Below, in pieces: positions 57,897 to 64,000 of a stretch of DNA of 64,000 bases (positions are counted from its first letter, which is position 1; the number at the start of each line of letters is the position of its first letter). A program made the position numbers and the translations under genes. A model generated the notes under the pieces. That model saw only the letters and a program-made list of their open reading frames with translations, searched no databases and had not been told where the DNA came from. This DNA comes from Planctomycetota bacterium (GTDB taxonomy: Bacteria > Planctomycetota > UBA1135), in assembly GCA_027623295.1 (NCBI GenBank), contig JAQBXR010000005.1, forward strand, positions 1 through 64,000, in the 5' to 3' direction.

Positions 57897-58709
57897 CTAG
57901 AACTCGAGGTCGTCGTCAGCAACCTCTTCTTGTGGCATCTGCATCTGGATCATCGGGCTGAGATCCATGACGGTCTGGCCTTCGGTAACCGTGAAGGTAA
58001 AAGTGCCTTCAGGAAACTCTTCGATGAAGGCATTTTCCGTTGCGTTCACAACAGTTTTGCCTTCATCGATGCTCATCTCCATGGCGGAAAGGAACCAGTG
58101 CTCTTTCTCGAATGCAATGAAACCGTTGACGTCAGCACCAGTCAAGGTGTAGCGACGCAGGCCTTCGCCTGAACCTTCTTCCTTAAAGGTGAAGCCTTCG
58201 AGAGCGCCAGAAGCCATTTTCTTAATGGCAGCCTTGTCCATTCCACCTTCTCCAGACATGCCACCACCCATTTGGGAGGACAGCATTTTTCCCAGAAGAG
58301 CTAACTCTACTTTGACCGGACCACTTGCCAGGCCGCCGGAAAGCTCGGCCAGGCTTGGGGAGTCCACGTAAATGTAGGTGCCGTCTGCGAGGACAGTGAA
58401 CTGCATTTGCTTCTCACCTTCAAAATCATCTTGAACAGTCATGTCCAAGTTGACGGAGAAGTGCTTCGCGTCCTGGAATTGAACGCCGGCAACGAGTGCC
58501 CAGGACTGGACTTCGCCTTCATGGACGGACACGTTGAAAGTGGACTTCCAAGCGTGATCGAGAATGGCAGGGACGTGCTCCAGGATTGCATCAAGTGCAG
58601 GGTTGGAGACTGGTGCTGGAGCTTCAATTGGAGCGTCTACTTCTTGAGCGAAGACAGGCGACAGTAGGGCTGCCGAGACTGAAGCGAAAAGAATGGTTTT
58701 CTTGAACAT
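57897..58709 (-). CDS. Hypothetical secreted protein with C-terminal DDDLEF
   Basis: Signal peptide MFKKTILFASVSAALLSPVFAQ; C-terminus MPQEEVADDDLEF. Confidence 0.65.
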   Translation of the reverse strand: MFKKTILFASVSAALLSPVFAQEVDAPIEAPAPVSNPALDAILEHVPAILDHAWKSTFNVSVHEGEVQSWALVAGVQFQDAKHFSVNLDMTVQDDFEGEKQMQFTVLADGTYIYVDSPSLAELSGGLASGPVKVELALLGKMLSSQMGGGMSGEGGMDKAAIKKMASGALEGFTFKEEGSGEGLRRYTLTGADVNGFIAFEKEHWFLSAMEMSIDEGKTVVNATENAFIEEFPEGTFTFTVTEGQTVMDLSPMIQMQMPQEEVADDDLEF

Positions 58710-58817
58710 GTGTCTGTTTTCCGGGGAGGGAAATGTTTGCGGATTGTACCGCTTCCACAGGGATTGCGTGGCCCATTCCCTACGCCCGAATGCATAAACG
58801 GTTGGCTACAGATTTGG

Positions 58818-59345
58818 TTAAGTCCAAATTTCAGTGAACACCGCGTAGCCCCAGTATCCCATTTGGAATGCGCCTATGGCCATTTTTGCCCCCTTCCCCA
58901 GCAATATGCCCAGGAAAGCCCCAAAACCGATACCCATGAGCTCCTTGCTTTCTCGATTTGCAAAAACGATTTCAAAGAAAATCGCCCCGCAAAAGGCACC
59001 CACTGCAGCTCCGATAAGAGTCCCCAGGATGGGAATGGGGATAAATGGAGTGGCGAAAATCGCCCCTACGAAACCTCCGAAAAAGGCTCCCCACTGACCG
59101 GATTTCCCCGCGCCGGCCTTTTTTGCGGTTTTGGTCGCCAACAGGAGCTCGAGAAGTTCGGCGACGCCTGCAGCAACCAAAAGGATGAGAAAGGGGGTCC
59201 AGCCGAGACCTAGAGATGGCCCGAGCAAGCCGGCGGCAGCGATGAGCCAGTTGCCAGGAATGCTAAATGGAATCAGCAACAAACCTATCCCAGCTATAAG
59301 AAAACTGAGTAGTCCTAACATGAGGAGGCTGATTTCGGGCACCAA
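58818..59345 (-). CDS. DUF456-type membrane protein
   Basis: Gly-rich TM segments: IPGNWLIAAAGLLGPSLGLGW, GAFFGGFVGAIFATPFIPIPILGTLIGAAVGAFCGAIFFE. Confidence 0.75.
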   Translation of the reverse strand: MVPEISLLMLGLLSFLIAGIGLLLIPFSIPGNWLIAAAGLLGPSLGLGWTPFLILLVAAGVAELLELLLATKTAKKAGAGKSGQWGAFFGGFVGAIFATPFIPIPILGTLIGAAVGAFCGAIFFEIVFANRESKELMGIGFGAFLGILLGKGAKMAIGAFQMGYWGYAVFTEIWT

Positions 59346-59388
59346 GGGAGTTTACGAGCGATGCGCTGTCATATTGGCAGAACTTCTT

Positions 59389-59405
59389 CGGCACGGGCAT
59401 TGCAT
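59389..59405 (+). promoter_or_regulatory. Putative sigma-54 (-24/-12) promoter element upstream of clpB
   Basis: cGGCACGggcaTTGCAt: GG-N10-GC spacing and one mismatch to YTGGCACGNNNNTTGCW, about 43 nt before the clpB ATG. Confidence 0.4.
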
Positions 59406-59447
59406 ATTATCGGACGTTGGCGAGCAACCTTCGTCGGCCATAATGAC

Positions 59448-62006
59448 ATGAACCCAGATTCTCTCACGCAGAAAACTCAAGAGGCCCTGCATCTCGCAGA
59501 GCGCTTCACCCGTGATCTCTCACACAGAGAGGTCATGCCGGCACACCTTCTTCTTGCTCTTTTAAAACAAGAAAAAGGACTTGTACCTGCCCTCATCTCG
59601 AAGACCGAGCTCAGTCCATTATTGGCTGAAGCCCTTGCTAATGCTGCCTTAGCAAAACTGCCCAAGGTTCAGCCGGGCGACGTTTTGGCCTCAAAGGAGC
59701 TTGGTTTTTTGCTGCAGGCCGCTGACGCATGCCGCCAAGCAAAGGGTGATGACTTCTTATCCACCGAGCACCTACTCATTGCTTTAGTCTCGGCCGACTC
59801 CCCTCTTGGCAAAGAACTGCAGGAAGCTGGAGCGACTCAAGCTGCAGTCCGGGAAGCCCTGGAAGAAATCCGAGGAGACCGTCGAGTCACCGATGCCAAT
59901 CCGGAAGCCAGTGATGATGCGCTTGGAAAGTATGCGCAGGACCTCACTCAGCTTGCCCGCGAAGGAAAGCTGGATCCAGTCATTGGTCGCGATGAAGAAA
60001 TACGTCGGGTCATGCAAATCTTGTCGCGCCGCACCAAGAACAATCCGGTGTTGGTCGGCGAACCTGGGGTCGGCAAAACCGCGGTGGTCGAAGGATTGGC
60101 CCAGCGCATTCTGTCCGGCGATGTGCCCACCGGTCTCGAAAACAAGCGCTTGATGTCTTTGGACTTGGGCGCCCTTTTGGCCGGTGCAAAATATCGCGGT
60201 GAGTTTGAGGAACGACTCAAAGCTGTGCTTAAAGAAGTCCAAGATGCAGACGGCGGCATCATTTTGTTCATCGATGAGCTGCACACCATGGTGGGTGCGG
60301 GAGCTGCTGAAGGAGCGGTCGATGCCGCGAACCTACTCAAGCCAGCCTTGGCCCGCGGCGCACTGCGTTGTATTGGCGCAACCACTTATGGAGAGTACCG
60401 TAAATACATCGAGAAAGATGCGGCGCTCGAACGAAGGTTCCAGCCGGTAAAAGTGGAAGAGCCCGATGTCGCGGAAACCATTGCCATCTTGCGCGGCTTG
60501 CAAGAACGTTATGAAGTGCATCATGGTGTGAAAATCACCGATGCTGCTTTAGTCGCTGCCACTAACTTGTCGCATCGTTACATCGCAGATCGTCAGCTGC
60601 CAGACAAAGCGATTGACGCCATGGATGAAGCCATGAGTCGTTTGCGGTTGGAGTTGGATTCCATGCCTGCGGAACTCGATGCCATGGAGCGCCGTTTACG
60701 CCGCATTCAAATTGAGCAAGCAGGATTGGAAGCGGAAGGCGGTGAAGATGCCACTGCCAAAATTAAGGCTTTGGAAGAAGATAAAGCCGAAGTGGAGGAG
60801 CATGCGCAAGCCCTTCGTGCACGTTGGCAAAATGAAAAACAGCAAGTGGATTTGATAAAGGATTCCATGGCCAAGGTGGAAGAGTTGCGTATTCGCGCTG
60901 GACAATTAGAGCGTGAAGGTAACTTGGAAGAAGTCGGACGCATTCAGTTTGGCGAGATTCCGGCACTTGAAGCTGCCGCGGAAAAGGCTGCCTCCAAACT
61001 GCATGAACTTCAAGGCGAGCATCCAATCTTGCGCGAAGAAGTCGGCCCTAGCGAAATTGCTGAGGTGGTTGCCGCGTGGACTGGAATCCCAGTGGATCGC
61101 ATGATCGAAACCGAGCGCCAACGATTGTTGGAGCTGGAATCCTTGCTGAAGAAGCATGTCATCGGACAAGATGAAGCCGTCACGGCGGTAGCAGAAACCG
61201 TGCGCCGTGCGCGTGCCGGCCTGCAAGATGAGAGCCGCCCACTGGGTAGTTTTATTTTCCTGGGACCGACCGGAGTAGGCAAAACCGAATTGTGCAAAGC
61301 CATCGCTACGGAACTGTTTGGAGACCAACAAGCCATGGTCCGCCTCGATATGTCGGAGTACCAAGAGAAACACACGGTTGCGCGCTTGATTGGTGCGCCT
61401 CCGGGTTACATCGGCCATGATGAAGGCGGCCAACTTACCGAACTGGTAAGGCGTCATCCTTATTCCATCGTTCTCTTCGACGAAGTGGAAAAGGCTCACC
61501 CCGATGTCTTCAACACTTTGCTGCAAGTGCTCGATGACGGTCGCTTGACGGACAGCAAAGGGCGTACGGTGGATTTCCGCAATACGCTCTTGGTGATGAC
61601 CTCGAACTTGCGCAGCATGTCGGATTTGAAAGCGCACTTCCGCCCTGAATTTGTAAACCGTATCGATGAAGTTTTGGTGTTCGACTCCTTGTCGAAAGAA
61701 GCACTAGTACGCATTGTTGATTTACAAATGACCGAGCTTGCAAAGCGCCTCATGAAAAACACCCAGTTGCACCTCGAGGTTGACGCTGATGCCCGAGCCT
61801 GGTTAGCCGAGCGAGGTTACGACGCCGACTTTGGAGCCCGCCCACTGCGGAGGCTCATTCAACGAGAGATTCTGAATCCACTTTCGGAAAAACTCCTCAG
61901 GGGTGAGCTCGAGGATTGTGATGGAGTGCGTGTGGGAGTTGCAGATGGGAAGCTCGCTTTCGAGTCGACGCAAGTCGGCGTCGAGGCGTACCATTCCATT
62001 TCGTGA
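59448..62006 (+). CDS. clpB: ATP-dependent chaperone ClpB
   Basis: Two AAA+ modules ([33 protein letters not shown]), coiled-coil middle domain, Clp N-domain. Start trimmed to [14 protein letters not shown]. Confidence 0.97.
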   Translation: MNPDSLTQKTQEALHLAERFTRDLSHREVMPAHLLLALLKQEKGLVPALISKTELSPLLAEALANAALAKLPKVQPGDVLASKELGFLLQAADACRQAKGDDFLSTEHLLIALVSADSPLGKELQEAGATQAAVREALEEIRGDRRVTDANPEASDDALGKYAQDLTQLAREGKLDPVIGRDEEIRRVMQILSRRTKNNPVLVGEPGVGKTAVVEGLAQRILSGDVPTGLENKRLMSLDLGALLAGAKYRGEFEERLKAVLKEVQDADGGIILFIDELHTMVGAGAAEGAVDAANLLKPALARGALRCIGATTYGEYRKYIEKDAALERRFQPVKVEEPDVAETIAILRGLQERYEVHHGVKITDAALVAATNLSHRYIADRQLPDKAIDAMDEAMSRLRLELDSMPAELDAMERRLRRIQIEQAGLEAEGGEDATAKIKALEEDKAEVEEHAQALRARWQNEKQQVDLIKDSMAKVEELRIRAGQLEREGNLEEVGRIQFGEIPALEAAAEKAASKLHELQGEHPILREEVGPSEIAEVVAAWTGIPVDRMIETERQRLLELESLLKKHVIGQDEAVTAVAETVRRARAGLQDESRPLGSFIFLGPTGVGKTELCKAIATELFGDQQAMVRLDMSEYQEKHTVARLIGAPPGYIGHDEGGQLTELVRRHPYSIVLFDEVEKAHPDVFNTLLQVLDDGRLTDSKGRTVDFRNTLLVMTSNLRSMSDLKAHFRPEFVNRIDEVLVFDSLSKEALVRIVDLQMTELAKRLMKNTQLHLEVDADARAWLAERGYDADFGARPLRRLIQREILNPLSEKLLRGELEDCDGVRVGVADGKLAFESTQVGVEAYHSIS

Positions 62007-62887
62007 TCCGCACCCAAGACCTTTTCAAGAGTTACGCTGCGCAGCAAGTGCTGCGCGGCGTTTCCCTTCAAGTAGAGAGAGGTGAAATTTTCGGATTCGT
62101 TGGTCCCAATGGGGCTGGCAAAACAACCTTTCTAAAATGTTTGCTCGGCATCGCCCAGCCTTTGTCGGGCAAGATCCATATTGGCGGTGTCGATGTAAGC
62201 AAGCAGCCGCTCGCGGCGCGAAAGCTTTGTGGTTATGCGCCGAGTGAAACCGCCATGTACGACTCGCTTTCGGTATGGAACATGGTGCGATTCTGTTTAG
62301 CCTCCTATAAGCAAGCCGATTATGCGCGCGCGAAACAGCTGCTAGATTTATATCAACTACCGCACAAAACTCGTGTTCGTTCCTTGAGCCATGGAATGAA
62401 GCGCAAGTTGCTGTTGACCCAAGCGATAGCAAGTGGTGCGCCCGTTCTCCTTTTGGATGAACCCATGGAAGGTCTCGACCCCGAAGCCAGACGCCTCTTT
62501 GAACGGCAACTACAGGGGGAAGCTGCTGCTGGCCGCACCGTGTTCTTCAGTTCCCACGATCTCGCAAGCGTGGAACGCGTTTGTGAACGCGTTGCTTTTT
62601 TGCGTTCCGGAAAACTGCTCGCTTGTGACCGTGTAGAAAATATTCTAGAGCAAGCCGGTCACACTCTACGCGTGCATCTCCGTGAACCTCGCGCCCTGAA
62701 TACTATGCCCAAAGCACCCGGCATTACCTGGTCAGGAAAAGATGCGCTTTGGAAAATGTATTTCGATGGCCCCATGGAAAACGCCATGGCCTTGTTGCAG
62801 GACCTTCCCATCGCTGGCCTACGCGATGCCTCTGGGGGACTGGAAGAAGTGTTTGAAGCGCTTTACGGACCGGAGCTTGAAGCATGA
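62003..62887 (+). CDS. ABC transporter ATP-binding protein
   Basis: FVGPNGAGKTTFLKCLLG, LSHGMKRKLLLTQAI signature, VLLLDEPMEGLDPEARR. Confidence 0.95.
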   Translation: MIRTQDLFKSYAAQQVLRGVSLQVERGEIFGFVGPNGAGKTTFLKCLLGIAQPLSGKIHIGGVDVSKQPLAARKLCGYAPSETAMYDSLSVWNMVRFCLASYKQADYARAKQLLDLYQLPHKTRVRSLSHGMKRKLLLTQAIASGAPVLLLDEPMEGLDPEARRLFERQLQGEAAAGRTVFFSSHDLASVERVCERVAFLRSGKLLACDRVENILEQAGHTLRVHLREPRALNTMPKAPGITWSGKDALWKMYFDGPMENAMALLQDLPIAGLRDASGGLEEVFEALYGPELEA

Positions 62888-63439
62888 TGCTTGCCCTGCA
62901 CTACGCACGCGAACAACGCTTCCTTGTCATGGGGTACTTCGTCCTACTCCTCATCAACTTAATTGCGGGCACTCTTTATTGGCCGGAGATGCGCGATAAC
63001 TTCCCGGAGATCATAAAGCTCATCCCGATCGAACCCATGCAGAAATTCGTGCGCGCCTTCGAAGAGCAAGGATTTTGGGCTTACTTTTGCGTGCAGCACT
63101 TCTTCAAAGGGGCCGGCATGTTTGGTCTCGCAGCAGGCGGTCTCATGGGATCGGGGATTATTGCCGGGGAAGTCGATCACCGCAGCAACTGCGCTCTCTT
63201 CGCGATTCAGCCATAACTTAAAAGGTGGCTTACTCGTGCTTGGCTTTATGCTCCTCCAGCTCGCGGTCTACATGATTGACAAACTGTGGGACTACTCGCT
63301 TTACAACCTCATTGACCTCGACGTCACCCTGCCCATCGAGCAGGGCATTTCCCCTTGGTATGAAACGACCTGGCTAGCAGGATTAATTGTTCTGTTTTAC
63401 GGCCTCGCCTACATGGGATTCCGTAAACGAGATTTCTAG
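62884..63439 (+). pseudogene. ABC-2 type permease split by a frameshift near 63205-63220
   Basis: 62884-63216 (TM segments then GSGIIAGEVDHRSNCALFAIQP*) continues in another frame as HNLKGGLLVLGFMLLQLAVYMIDKLWDYSL...GLAYMGFRKRDF. Confidence 0.7.
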
Positions 63440-64000
63440 TCGCGGTAATCGCAGTCGCCTTGGCAATAAAACCAATTCTTGCCATCCATGACCGCGCCTA
63501 AGGTTTCATAAGCTTCCTCGCTTTGCTGGTAAGGAGTCGAGCCCGGCATAGGAGTACAAATCACTTTGTCGACGCGTTCATAGGGACTCTTGCGGCCATT
63601 GCGGAACTCCTCAAAAGCCTTTTGCTCCACGCCGTTCTCCTTAATGGCAAAGCGCAGGAAAGCGCATCCGCTTTGAGCGGCTAAGCGACGCGACTCATCG
63701 AGTAGGCCCATGACGGTGGATTCATCCTCGCCGTGCCATAAGTCGAGGATGGTCGCAATGCGATTGCCTTGATCCTCCCACTCACGCCACACGACATAGC
63801 CCACCAGCTTTCCATCGCGGCGTGCTTCGACAATGCGATGGTCCCAAAAGGGATTCTCTACGTATCGCCAGTTCAAGGTGGCTGCATCGCGCCAAAACAC
63901 TACGGCATATTGATCGCGAAAGTCTTCCCACAGGGCATCGAATTCGGAGCTGAACCGCTCGACCTGCTTAAAGTTCAAACCAGTCGGTGGCGTTTTCCAA
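63436..64000 (-). CDS. GNAT-like acetyltransferase, partial (runs off the window end)
   Basis: TLNWRYVENPFWDHRIVEARRDGKLVGYVVWREWEDQGNRIATILDLW. Frame is open to base 64000 (WKTPPTGLNFKQVERF), so the annotated TTG start is probably internal. Confidence 0.6.
   Translation of the reverse strand, partial: WKTPPTGLNFKQVERFSSEFDALWEDFRDQYAVVFWRDAATLNWRYVENPFWDHRIVEARRDGKLVGYVVWREWEDQGNRIATILDLWHGEDESTVMGLLDESRRLAAQSGCAFLRFAIKENGVEQKAFEEFRNGRKSPYERVDKVICTPMPGSTPYQQSEEAYETLGAVMDGKNWFYCQGDCDYRD

Noticed and set aside
1-64000. CRISPR array, prophage, integron or transposon in the window
   Set aside because: No regularly spaced repeats, cas, integrase, transposase or phage structural genes were seen in the ORFs or by reading.

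Overview
A gene-dense, mostly chromosomal 64 kb bacterial segment. The secreted/lipoprotein content (sulfatase, CehA/McbA-like PHP protein, HEAT+VWA protein, squalene-cyclase-like repeat proteins, matrixin) is reminiscent of Planctomycetota or a related lineage. No rRNA is present, so that placement is inference only. Recognisable housekeeping genes: groES/groEL, clpB, priA, pdxJ, rsmD, RNase D, manA, nagA, an RsuA/RluB-type pseudouridine synthase, a tRNA-Leu(GAG), NUDIX, CobW-type GTPase, beta-carbonic anhydrase divergent from a SulP transporter, MltA and a NagZ-like GH3. No CRISPR array, prophage, transposase or classical defence island was seen. Most notable observations: (1) a rearrangement scar where a squalene-cyclase-like gene is truncated tail-to-tail by a tryptophanase/tyrosine phenol-lyase gene that has lost its own stop codon; (2) an apparently uncharacterised family of secreted proteins/lipoproteins sharing an acidic C-terminus ending in F (DDDIPF, DDDLEF, KDFEF), with a decayed tandem fragment ending DDFEF; (3) a matrixin metalloprotease translationally coupled to a small secreted partner; (4) genes broken by single-base indels, one with two compensating indels both in GGGG runs; (5) a near-consensus sigma-54 -24/-12 element just upstream of clpB. 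All calls were made by reading the sequence and supplied ORFs; no database searches were run.
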